From contig BRON01000012.1 in NCBI GenBank assembly GCA_024345305.1, forward strand, positions 434,001 through 498,000: DNA of 64,000 nt. The letters are read 5' to 3'. The translations under genes were made by a program, and so were the position numbers. Below are positions 1 to 8,842 of this stretch, in pieces. The stretch's first letter is position 1. Every line of letters starts with the position of its first letter. This DNA is from Mrakia gelida (lineage: Eukaryota > Basidiomycota > Tremellomycetes > Cystofilobasidiales > Mrakiaceae). Under the pieces are notes generated by a model. The model saw nothing but the letters and a program-made list of their open reading frames with translations, ran no database searches and was not told the DNA's origin.

Positions 1-1678
1 CAACTCACCTCCCTACTCCTAACCCTCACCTCCCTCAACCCAGCCACATACTTCCCATTCGCATCCACATCGTTCTTCAACGTCAACGCCTTCCTCTTCA
101 CTCCTCCCGCTCCTCCTCCCATTCCAGCAAGCGTGTTCGACGACCCGAACCCTCCCGATCCAAACCCTCCTGGCATCTGGTGTTCGGGGTAGAGGGACGA
201 CCGAGGAAGTTGGGAGATCGCTCGAGGGATCTGGGAGGAGGAGGAGGAGGAGTGGGTGTGAGTGGAGGAAGAAGCGGGTCCGGTGGAGGTGTTGTCGAGG
301 AGGTCGTAGATCTGTCGAACGAACGAAGCGAGGAGAGGATTAGGTTTGGTGGGTGGGAGAGCAGAAGTCAGTGAACACCGAGACCAGACGTACCTTCTCG
401 TTGTAGACTTCACAATAGGAGACAAAGACGGCGTAGGAGTAGTTCTTGTCGACGGTGAGGACTGGACGAGAGAGCGACGCGTCGAGGTGGAAACGAAGTC
501 AGGTCAGTCCTTCTCAATGATCTTCGCCTCCACCAAGTTTTTTTTGGGTTGCGAGGTGAGTGATGGTGAGAGAGTGGCACTCACCAGTAGGATCGCTCTC
601 TCCGGCCGAACCAGGACGAGCGTTCTGAACGATGGAGGGTCGACCGGTGTAGCCCTCCTCGGCTTCGTTGACGATCTCGACGGAGGAGAGGAAGGTGGGT
701 CGGATCTGAGGTAAAGTGAGGCAAACGAAGGCAGGTGAGTATCTCGGAGAAGATATCGAAACGAAGGAAGAAAGAGCAGGAGGAGAGTCGAGCGGCTCAC
801 GTTGATCTCAGTCTGCCTGTCTCCGACGCTGTTGAAGACGACGTCGACAGCTCGAGGGATCACTCCTCGCTCGTCTCCTGACTTGTCGGCGTCGGCTCCT
901 CCTTGGATAGTGTATCTGCGGAGAAGTGGAAAACACGAGTCAGCTCTGGAATCGTGAGAGAGGAAGGCGCTCGCGACGAGAGGGAGAGGACGCGGGACTC
1001 ACGACTTCCCCGAGTTGGTGACTCCATAAGCGAAGACAAGACCGTTCTCTCCGTTCAAAAGAGACTGTAACGAAGCGGGTGTGATCAGCTCGAGACTCAA
1101 GCGAAGGTGAGAGAATCGAACGAGTGAGAGCGAAACGAACCTGAACGAGAGGCAAAGCTGTCGCCTTGAAGAACTCCGGCTGAGGCGTCTCGGGAGCGAA
1201 GATCTTCGTGAACGTGTAGGCTTGGGAAGGTTTGAGGAAGGAGTTGGGTCGAGTTGGGTCCTAAAAAACAAAGGTCGACGAGAAGGTCAGCTCGAGCACG
1301 CACGAGGAGCGAGTCGGAGGAGGGGAGGAACGAACCGAAGGAGCAGTCATGATGACCTCCGTTTCGTTCGCCATGACGAGGTAAGGATCTGAGCTTGCAG
1401 CAGTAGTTCCCTCGGGGGTAGGTCTGATCCTGAGGTAGGCCTGCGAGCGATGGAACATACGGAAAACAGAGAGAGAGAGGTCGGAATCGAAGGTCAGCCA
1501 ACATCCCGCGAGCTCACTCACTCTCCCTCCCTTCCCTTCGAGCGGATCGTACCTTGATGCTCTCCTTATCACCCGACGACGATGGACCAGCACCAGTGAC
1601 GTGATGAAGTCTACTAAGGGCTGGAGCTGCGATCTTTCGGACTGAAGCGTTTGCGGCGTTGAGGAACTTTGAAGCCAT
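1..1678 (-). CDS. Kinesin-6-like motor protein, 3' part beyond window
   Basis: Microtubule motor, probably of the kinesin-6 (MKLP/KIF20) class that acts in anaphase spindle and cytokinesis. The motor domain is spread over short exons. It opens after an Ala/Lys-rich leader with AYLRIRPTP (near 1440), continues with TFTKIFAPETPQPEFF (near 1190), then the P-loop segment LVFAYGVTNSGKS (near 1010-1070), GVIPRAVDVVFNSV (near 840) and YAVFVSYCEVYNEK (near 400-450). GVTNSGK and GVIPR..VVFNSV are typical of kinesin-6 rather than conventional kinesins. KALTLKNDVDANGKYVAGL near 40-100 is the next conserved motor block. The first ATG that fits (MASKFLNAANAS) is at 1678, followed by an intron with donor GTACGA. 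Switch II, neck and tail lie outside the window. Subfamily is inferred from motifs. The true N-terminus may include the upstream exon listed separately. Confidence 0.82.
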
Positions 1679-1954
1679 GGAGGGTTTGGGCGTGGCGGAG
1701 GGAGCGGAGGGAGTCGAAGCGAAAGGTCCAGGTCGAGGGAGGAGGGAAGAAGACGACTACAGAACGAAGAGAGGATGTAGAAGGTCGTCAGACGAGGGTC
1801 TGGTGAGCTTGGGAGAGCCATCGCGGAGACGGAAGGTATAGAAAACGAGCAAGGAAGCTCTCGCTCTTGGACCTCTCCCTCCCTTTCCTTCCTTCCTTCC
1901 CTCGCCCAACCTACTCCCTCCCAGCTCCTCCCCAGCGACTCTATATCTACTCAC

Positions 1955-2215
1955 CGCATCTATCTTCCTCGAGCTCTCTACCTTCTTCCCTCCTACTCCC
2001 CAGGCTGGTCTTTCTGCCTTCTTCTTGAGGACTGAAGCGGTCGTTCCTCTCTTGTTGACCTCCTCCTTCGCCGCTGCTGTCGAAGACGGAGGAGGGGGAG
2101 GAACGGGAGTGGAAGCGGCTGAGGCGGGACGAGTGGAAGCTCTGGGAGCTGTGGAGGGAGGGCGACGAGTGGAAGATCGAGTAGCTGGAGTGGTCGATAT
2201 AGGAGCAGGAGCCAT
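1955..2215 (-). other. Candidate 5' coding exon (kinesin N-terminus?)
   Basis: An ATG at 2215 opens 87 codons rich in Pro, Ser, Thr and Ala, ending in a basic patch (VLKKKAERPAWG). It stops exactly at a consensus donor GTGAGTAGAT at 1954. A CTGAC branch-like site and TGTAG acceptor lie near 1757, upstream of the kinesin ATG at 1678. This suggests an extra N-terminal exon of the kinesin gene. However, the donor is phase 0 and the acceptor leaves two bases before the kinesin frame, so the junction does not resolve and an unseen intermediate exon or another donor would be needed. It could instead be a small separate transcript. Confidence 0.4.
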
Positions 2216-2341
2216 CTTGAGGGGGGGGAAGGAGTTGGGAGCAGGAGGGCTTTGATTTCGTCGCGTCGAAGTTGTTGATTTTGGGGAAGGCTCGCCGGAC
2301 TCGCCCTCAACGACCAGGACCCTTTCTTCTTCTTCTTCACG
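2216..2341. promoter_or_regulatory. Shared divergent promoter, kinesin side / MAD2
   Basis: About 126 bp separate the minus-strand ATG at 2215 from the MAD2 ATG at 2342. The stretch ends in a pyrimidine run (tcttcttcttcttcac) directly before the MAD2 start. No TATA box is evident. Both flanking genes act in mitosis, so shared control is possible but is inference only. Confidence 0.35.
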
Positions 2342-3589
2342 ATGGCTACCAAACAAGCTACCAAGACTTCTCAGGCCATCTCTCTCAAGGGATCTACCAA
2401 GATTGTAACCGAGTTCTTCGAGTTCAGCGTCGTGAGCTCTCTCTCTCCTCCACCTCTCCTCCTTCCCTCCCTTCCCTTCCGTCGAGCTCACCTCACTGCC
2501 TCTTGGCTCTTCCTCAGAACTCTATCCTGTACCAACGAGGAGTGTACCCTTCCGATGATTTCAAGATGGTCAAGAAGTGAGCTCTTCGTCCTTCTGTCGT
2601 ATACAAACGAGCTCGAACGTTCGCTCAACATCTCTGCTCTCCCCGCCCTCCCTCCTTCCTCCTTTGCTTTCGTCTCCGACGTTCAGATTCGGAACTCAGA
2701 TGCTTACCACCACCGACGAATCCCTCCAAGCCTACCTCACAGCCATCACAGAACAAGTCCATGGTTTGTCTCTTGTCTCCCCCTCTATACAGCCCTCCCT
2801 CCTTTGCCTCAAGCTCGCAAAAGCCCAAAGCTCACCCTCCCTTCCCCTCCCTCTTCTTTCGTCCCACCCAGCCTGGCTCATGTCCGGCTCCATCTCCCGT
2901 CTCGTCCTCGCCATCATGTCCAAAGATACTCGAGAGACTATAGAACGATGGCAGTTCGACGTCAAGATGGAAGGGAACGAACCCGTCGTCGAAGGAGAGG
3001 AGTGAGTTCAGCTCAAGCGAGAGCTCACCCATCCCTCCCTCTCGCCTCGCCGCTTCTTGCTCCGTCTCCAGAGCTCCTCGCTGACTCTCCTCGCTCTTCG
3101 TGTTCTTTCTCACGTTCCACCAGACCCCCACCTCCCCCCAAACCCAAGACGGAGAAAGCAGTCCAGTCCGAGATCAGAGACGTGATGAAGCAGATCACTT
3201 CGTCCGTCTCGTTCTTGCCGATGTTGGATGAGCCTTGTACGTCGTGCCGGCCTTTCCTCTTCCTCTTCCTCTCCTACCCACCATACACTCCTCTCGCTCA
3301 CCCCACTAACCACTTGCCTTCCCTCCCTCTTCACTCCCATCCCAACCGCCTCTCCCTGCCTCCCAACTCACCACCCCCCCTCCTCTCCAACCCACCCACT
3401 CCCTCCGACCTCACAGGCACCTTCAACATCCTCGCCTACACCTCCGCCTCCTCCGACGACCAACCCGCTCAGTGGGTCGAGTCCGACGCACACATGATCG
3501 ATGCTGCTCGAGTCGAGCAGGTTCGACTGAGGAGTTTCTCGACGGCCGTGCATAAGCTTGAGGCTTTGGTGGCTTATAGGCTGGATTAG
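2342..3589 (+). CDS. mad2: Mitotic spindle checkpoint protein MAD2
   Basis: HORMA-domain protein that binds Mad1 and Cdc20 and holds the anaphase-promoting complex inactive until kinetochores attach. Six exons (2342-2431, 2518-2576, 2687-2763, 2872-3001, 3124-3236, 3417-3589) give 642 nt, 213 aa, close to the usual ~205. Visible hallmarks: ISLKGSTKIVTEFFEFSVNS at the N-terminus, ILYQRGVYPSDDF, AWLMSGSISRLVLAI, and the C-terminal safety-belt region FNILAYT...WVESDAHMI, then EQVRLRSFSTAVHKLEALVAY. The last block matches the RLRSF.T.IHKV sequence of other Mad2 proteins. Introns are GT-AG; the third donor is GTTTGT. Three of five introns fall inside codons, and all phases agree. Convergent with the FAD monooxygenase downstream. 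Confidence 0.95.
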   Translation: MATKQATKTSQAISLKGSTKIVTEFFEFSVVSSLSPPPLLLPSLPFRRAHLTASWLFLRTLSCTNEECTLPMISRWSRSELFVLLSYTNELERSLNISALPALPPSSFAFVSDVQIRNSDAYHHRRIPPSLPHSHHRTSPWFVSCLPLYTALPPLPQARKSPKLTLPSPPSSFVPPSLAHVRLHLPSRPRHHVQRYSRDYRTMAVRRQDGRERTRRRRRGVSSAQARAHPSLPLASPLLAPSPELLADSPRSSCSFSRSTRPPPPPKPKTEKAVQSEIRDVMKQITSSVSFLPMLDEPCTSCRPFLFLFLSYPPYTPLAHPTNHLPSLPLHSHPNRLSLPPNSPPPLLSNPPTPSDLTGTFNILAYTSASSDDQPAQWVESDAHMIDAARVEQVRLRSFSTAVHKLEALVAYRLD

Positions 3590-3886
3590 GCGAGGCGGGT
3601 GACCAGCTTCCAGGAGGGAGCGAGGAGCTTAGAGGAGGGGAGGGGCGGGTTCGCGTTTCGTTGCTTTGCTTTTGCTTTACTTTCTTGCTTTCTTTTTCTT
3701 GTGTGTGTGTAGAGCTCGTATATGAGCCCTGCGGCCGGTATGACTTTGATGACCTTTCTATTCGGACGTGCTTGACGAACGAGAGTGAGAGTTCGGAGAG
3801 CGAGAGTTCGTGAATGATCATCAATCGTTTGTTCCGTAGCTGGTTCGTTGAAGAGAGAGGATATGAGAGAGGCTCGAGGTTTAGTT

Positions 3887-5787
3887 TCAGCCCGAACTGC
3901 CTGTAGCTTCTCGTTTCCTGTTTGGCGACGCAGCGAAGCGAGAGAAAGTCAGCTCGCGATCGCTCGAGGTGCAGAGACGGACGGTACCTGCTGAGAACCC
4001 AGAGAGCTAGAGGTAGGCTTTTGTCCATGAGGCGCATGAGAGCCCATCTGAGGACACCGGCGAATAATAAGGTCAGGGACGAGGGTGAAGGAGAGAACCG
4101 CTGGGGAGAAGAGGAGGGAAACGACGGCTCGAGCTCACCGAATCCAAACCGCCCATCGCGTCCCCTTCTGCGACAGTCCCAACCTCCTCTCCGAGTCTTG
4201 CGAGAGAGCCAAAGCTCGTTTAAGCATATCAGTCCTGAATGAGGCCAGGAGAGGACCGATGGCAGGACCTGATAACGAGCGGAAAGTCAGCGAAACCGAA
4301 ACGAAACGACGCGCCGAGTTCGACTCGTTTCGGACCGCGAACGCACCTCCCTCCGTCCCAAGTTCCGAATCACAAACCACCCTCGCCAACTCCACCGCAT
4401 CCTGCAACGCACTCGCCGCTCCTACTCCTCCGAACGGAGGCATCGCATGCGCTGAATCCCCAATCACCACGACTCTCTCGCTCCCCTCTTTCTCCTCCCA
4501 ACCCGACATCGTCCCTTTCCCATCCTCTCTCAAAGCAGTAACGATCTCCCATACTCCAGCACTCCCTTCCACCCATTCTTTCTCCACCGCTTCAACCACC
4601 TCGGATTTACAATCCCCTCCAGCTCTGAGGACGCGAAGCACCACGTCCTTCATCTCCCCATCCGTCGCGTCCCTCCAGTCACGAAACTCGGTCGTGTCGA
4701 GCGTGAGGATCCCGTAGGTGAAGCCGGCTCGCTCGTCGGTGAGATCTTGGATGGTTGAGGAGGGGGTGCCGAGGAGGCGAACGAAGATGAGGGAGTAAGA
4801 GGGGAGGGAGGAGGAGAGGATCATGTTGATGGAGCATTGGGAAAGAAGGTGAGGGGAGAGAAGGGAGGGAGAGAGGAGTTTGAAGTTGATGGTTAGGTAG
4901 GGGAGGGTTCGGAGACGGGTTGAAGTGGGTTGGGGCTGAGGACAGAGGGAGATGAGGTGGGTGAGAGTGGGGGAGGAGAGACCTTCGGCGCCTGCGAGGA
5001 GGAGAGGGAGAGGGAACGCGTCGTGAGTGAGCTCGTCAAGTTTGTTCGTCCGTCCGAAACAGAGCAAGCTCAAAACTCACCGACCAAGAAATCACCCTCC
5101 TCGACAGTCTCATCACCAAACCTCAACCTAACCCTCTTCTCCCCATCCTCGCCCACAAACTCACTGACCTCGACCCCTCTCCTCCCTTTCTCAACCTTCA
5201 CCCCCTCGCCCAACACTTCCTTCAGGACCAACCTCAAGAGGAACACCGGCATTTCCCCCTTCCATCGTTCGATAGCGAACAGTCTACGGAACTGAGGATC
5301 GCAGATATGGATTCCTGCGTTGTCGATCCCTCGAGAAGAACCCGTTCGAGAGACGAGGGAGGTGAAGGATTCGGGGGAGAGGAGGGTGAGGAGCGCTGAG
5401 CGGCCTGAAGGGGAGAGGTGGAGGGGGTATTGTTGGAACGAGGATTCGTCTGACTCAGGTCGAGAAGCGGAAGCGGAACGTAAGCTTGGGACCAGATGGA
5501 AGAGAAGGGGGAAGAGAGACGGAGGGGAGCGAGGGACGGGTCGAGATGGACGCACCTCTCTCCTTCTCAAACACAACGACCTCGATGTTTTCGTTCCCGA
5601 ATTTTCGCAAGGCTTGAGCGAAAGCTAGGCCGCCTCTAACAAAAGGTAAAGAAAGGGAGTCAAGGTCAGTTTGAGGTGGTGAAGCCAGCTGGCGGAGGAA
5701 GGCGGTGAGGAGGGAGATGCGAGCTCACATCCCTCCTCCGTTAACGAGAATTCTGGTTCGCTTCTTTGGGATTTTGGGATCGGACAT
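3887..5787 (-). CDS. FAD-dependent monooxygenase
   Basis: Flavoprotein hydroxylase of the PHBH/salicylate-hydroxylase-like class; the substrate cannot be read from sequence. Seven exons (5787-5729, 5635-5556, 5449-5081, 4991-4347, 4268-4139, 4047-3988, 3917-3887) sum to 1374 nt, 457 aa, a normal length. The dinucleotide-binding loop NGGGIGGLAFAQAL is near residue 17 and only forms once the first intron is removed, which supports the start at 5787. The middle motif LVGAEGLSSPT (the usual GADG..S..R, here GAEG) spans the third intron. The FAD-ribose motif VVVIGDSAHAMPPFGGVGAA is near residue 340. No signal peptide. The last exon codes only about ten residues. The substitution of Asp by Glu in the DG motif is the only oddity seen. 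Confidence 0.9.
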
Positions 5788-5977
5788 GTTGGACTTCGAA
5801 TGGAGGTGGGCTGGAGAAGGAATGAAGGTTTTCGTTGAATCCGATGCTGGGCGTCAGGCGAACGAGAGGCTTTCGAGCTGCTGTGTCCTCGTTCGACCTC
5901 AAACAGCATCGACGTCGACTCGTCCTCCTCCCCTTCCCTATCCCTTCTCCTTCCGCCCTCGTCTCTTCTTTGATGGC

Positions 5978-7909
5978 ATGTCCTGGCCATCTTCTTCTTC
6001 CTCAGCCTCAACTTCCACTCGAGCCCCCTTCCCTCCTCTGAGTCCAACGACTCCCACCAGCAACGGACTCTCGTCAGCGTCCTCGTCCCTCCTCCTCCCT
6101 TCGAACCCCTCCTCGTCCTCGTCTTCACCAGAAACCATCTCCCGTCGTCGAAGCGTCAAGGCTCCCCATCCTCTCTCGTCGATCAACACCAAAGTGGACT
6201 CTGATCAGGACGATGCTACGAGACCCACGTTGACGAGGAGGACGACAGAGACGAGGGAGGAGCTCGAGAGGGTAGGAAGGTCAAGCGAGAGCAGCGATGG
6301 AGGACTGAGGCAGTCCTTGGAGCTCTTGAGGAAGGGGAAGTCCAATATAGATGGAGGTGTAGATGTTCTTGTTCACGAGGTGAGCTCTCACGCTTCTCTA
6401 TGTATCTTTGCTGGCGAGACAGAGCTGACGTCTCTCGCTCGTCCGACCTTCGTCCTCCCTCCCCTCTCCTCGCAGGTTCAGCCCAACGATTCGCTCGCCA
6501 AGGTCGCTCTCCTCTACGGAATAGAAGTGAGCCCATCCTTACATACTCCTCGTCACGATCTACCTCTTGATCTGACCTCGCTCTTTTCCTCGCAGCTCGC
6601 CATCCTCCGAAAAGCGAACAAGCTCTGGACCTCGGACACGATCCATCTTCGTCGAACCCTCTACGTCCCTCTCGAAGCCTGTCGTCTCAGAGAAACCGTC
6701 GTTCACGGACCAGGACCAAATCAGGTCACTCTCGTCTCCTCCTCCAAACCACCGGCATCTACCATCAACGGTCGAATGGTCTCCTCCTCCTCGGCTCACC
6801 TCAGGTCTCGGACAACAACCGAAGGAAGCTCAGAAACTGGAGGAGGTTGGAACACGCCTTCCCTTCCTGGGAGTCGGCGAGGAAGCACAGCTGGGAGTGA
6901 GGGAGGGTCTTCCAAAGGGTTGGGAGGAGAATGGGACGAGGAAGGGTTCGTGGCGAAGCGATTCCTCGGAGGGACGAGCATGATCTACTCCTCGTCCGAG
7001 GTCGGGAACGATCAAGGGATCGTCAACCTCACTCCTTCCTCCTCATCGTCGAGCTCGCCAGCTCAGGGAGGAAGCAGCTCGTCAGCTCGCTACGCACCCT
7101 CCTCGTCCTTCCCATCATCATCGTCACCACCTCCTCTGCTCTCACCCATCCCTACCTCCTTCATCCTCCCTGGCTCCTCCTCAACTCCAGTCTCAGCACC
7201 TCCATCAAACGAACGGATCCTCTCCCTTCTTCGCATACCAGCCTCGGAACTATCCTTCTTCCCCAAATCCACTGCCTCAGCACCTTCACGTTCCTCCCTA
7301 GACTCTCGACTCCCACCCATCCCTTCCTACTCGTCCTCACCGAAATCTCCCATCGGAGGACCCTCCTCGTTCAGAACGAGCTCAACAACCACCATCTCCC
7401 GCTCCTCGACGGCCTCCAGACCATCCCAGCAGCAGCACCAACTCAACACGAAACGATCCTCCCCATCCCTATCCTCGCGTCTCACCTCCCTCTTCATCGT
7501 CGGCGACCCTTTCCCAATTCCCTCCCTCTCTCCCTCACCCTCAACCTCAACCCTCCGACCACCTTTCCAGCCCCGAACTCGCTCGGCTTCTTCCTCAGCA
7601 AACCTCTATCCCTCTTCAACATCCTCATCCTCCAATAACAACCCTCCTCTCTCGATATCGACCAAGGACGCAGACGACTTCGAGCTCACTCCAACCTCTT
7701 CAACCTCGCCTTCACGCGTCTCTTCGCCTCCAGGCTCAGCAACGCGTCGAACGGACTGGTTCGCTCAAGCCCAAGCTCAACCGGAACCGATACGGAAGCA
7801 GCTCGAGCCGGCGAAACCGATGATGGTGAACGTGAATCTGCCGCCGTCGAAAGGACGAAGGGTGGGAGACGGGTTGGGAAATGGAAGTGATTTGGGAGTG
7901 TTGATCTGA
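5978..7909 (+). CDS. LysM-domain protein, Ser-rich, intracellular type
   Basis: Three exons (5978-6379, 6476-6526, 6596-7909) give 588 aa. A single LysM-like module spans residues ~132-180: VLVHEVQPNDSLAKVALLYG, then ILRKANKLWTSDTIHLRRTL, ending YVPLEAC. This matches the LysM pattern V..GDSL..IA..YG....LR..N.L....I..G..L.IP. LysM binds GlcNAc polymers when secreted, but there is no signal peptide here. The arrangement resembles the cytosolic LYSMD-type proteins of eukaryotes rather than secreted effectors. The rest is low-complexity Ser/Pro-rich sequence with long Ser runs. The two introns sit inside the LysM domain. Function beyond the domain call is unknown. Confidence 0.8.
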   Translation: MSWPSSSSSASTSTRAPFPPLSPTTPTSNGLSSASSSLLLPSNPSSSSSSPETISRRRSVKAPHPLSSINTKVDSDQDDATRPTLTRRTTETREELERVGRSSESSDGGLRQSLELLRKGKSNIDGGVDVLVHEVSSHASLCIFAGETELTSLARPTFVLPPLSSQVQPNDSLAKVALLYGIEVSPSLHTPRHDLPLDLTSLFSSQLAILRKANKLWTSDTIHLRRTLYVPLEACRLRETVVHGPGPNQVTLVSSSKPPASTINGRMVSSSSAHLRSRTTTEGSSETGGGWNTPSLPGSRRGSTAGSEGGSSKGLGGEWDEEGFVAKRFLGGTSMIYSSSEVGNDQGIVNLTPSSSSSSSPAQGGSSSSARYAPSSSFPSSSSPPPLLSPIPTSFILPGSSSTPVSAPPSNERILSLLRIPASELSFFPKSTASAPSRSSLDSRLPPIPSYSSSPKSPIGGPSSFRTSSTTTISRSSTASRPSQQQHQLNTKRSSPSLSSRLTSLFIVGDPFPIPSLSPSPSTSTLRPPFQPRTRSASSSANLYPSSTSSSSNNNPPLSISTKDADDFELTPTSSTSPSRVSSPPGSATRRTDWFAQAQAQPEPIRKQLEPAKPMMVNVNLPPSKGRRVGDGLGNGSDLGVLI

Positions 7910-8301
7910 GTGGGTTATGGGTGGCTGGGTGGAGAGGAGGGAGGGAGTACAGTCAGGGTTGTCAGGCAAGGGGTCGGCCAGGCGAGGGAGGGAGAGAACG
8001 ATGGGAGAGCAGGACTGGGGAGACGACGCACGATTAAATTTGAGAACCTCCCTTCACTATAGCATTGACGAACTCTGACTCGGTTAAACTAATAGATTGG
8101 ATAGCGTAGACGAGTCTGACTGAGCTACGTGTCTACATATGTCTTCTTGCATCTCTGCCGTCCGAGGCGAGGATTGGACGACGACGGTCGAGAGACGCGA
8201 CGCGTCTGACGTTCGTTGTGTCTCTTTGAGGTGCTGCTCGTCTCCCACTCCGACAGGTCCCCGCGTATGCACGCATCAACAAGAGGTAGACTCGAGTCAC
8301 C
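7910..8301. other. Intergenic region after LysM gene
   Basis: Non-coding 3' region of the LysM gene. It contains one GACGCGTC palindrome near 8196 and nothing else I can support. Confidence 0.5.
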
Positions 8302-8842
8302 ATGACCACGGACAGCGATTCGATGGCATCAAAGCTTCTTGACGACGATCGAACTTCTCGCTCGCAGCTCGGTGAGCTTCGATCTTCCTCGTCCTCTCCC
8401 TCGTTCTCTTCCAACGACCAGCATCGAGGAGACCACGAAACTCCCTCTGACTTCGCCATCTCGTTCCTCTCATCCCGCCGTGTCACCCTTCAAGGTCTCA
8501 TCTACAGTTGCACCCCCAGAGCTGGAGAGAAGGAGCGTTCTTTGGTCGGCTCGTCTGAGCTGCGTTCCTTCCTCCCTGCCTCTTCGTCCCCATCCCTTTC
8601 TCGCTCGAACTTCAGCTCACCTTTTCAGATGAACTTATCTATGACCCCCGTTCAGACGACCTCTATATCAGCAACTTCCCTTTCGAGCAGATTCTGGCTC
8701 TATAAGCTTTCAAGTTCCCCTCGGAGGACCTCCATCTCCCCGGCCTGTTCAAGCTCGACGGCGGTGGGCAAACAGCCAGCAGACTTGCTCTCCACCTCTT
8801 CCCTCCCAACTACATCCGGCAGTCTTCCCACCGCATCCACAG
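8302..8842 (+). promoter_or_regulatory. Promoter/leader of membrane-protein paralogue 1
   Basis: Sequence upstream of the ATG at 8843 shares recognisable nucleotide identity with the region upstream of paralogue 2 (46584-46908). Shared pieces are a GGTGAGC.TCGATC.TCCT segment (8371 here, 46638 there), AGCAGATTC.. with a TATAAGC/CATAAGC stretch (8701 here), and a CTCCCCGGCCTGTT block. Differences are not concentrated at third codon positions, so a leader or promoter is more likely than coding sequence. A short reading frame from the ATG at 8302 or 8323, spliced at 8372 to 8629, would end in a TAA at the TATAAG site and could act as an upstream ORF. The TATAAG at 8701-8706 is a possible TATA element. 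Confidence 0.4.

Noticed and set aside
2342..3589. Single 415-aa open frame across the MAD2 locus
   Set aside because: The frame runs through five introns. Only the spliced product gives a full Mad2 protein with agreeing phases.
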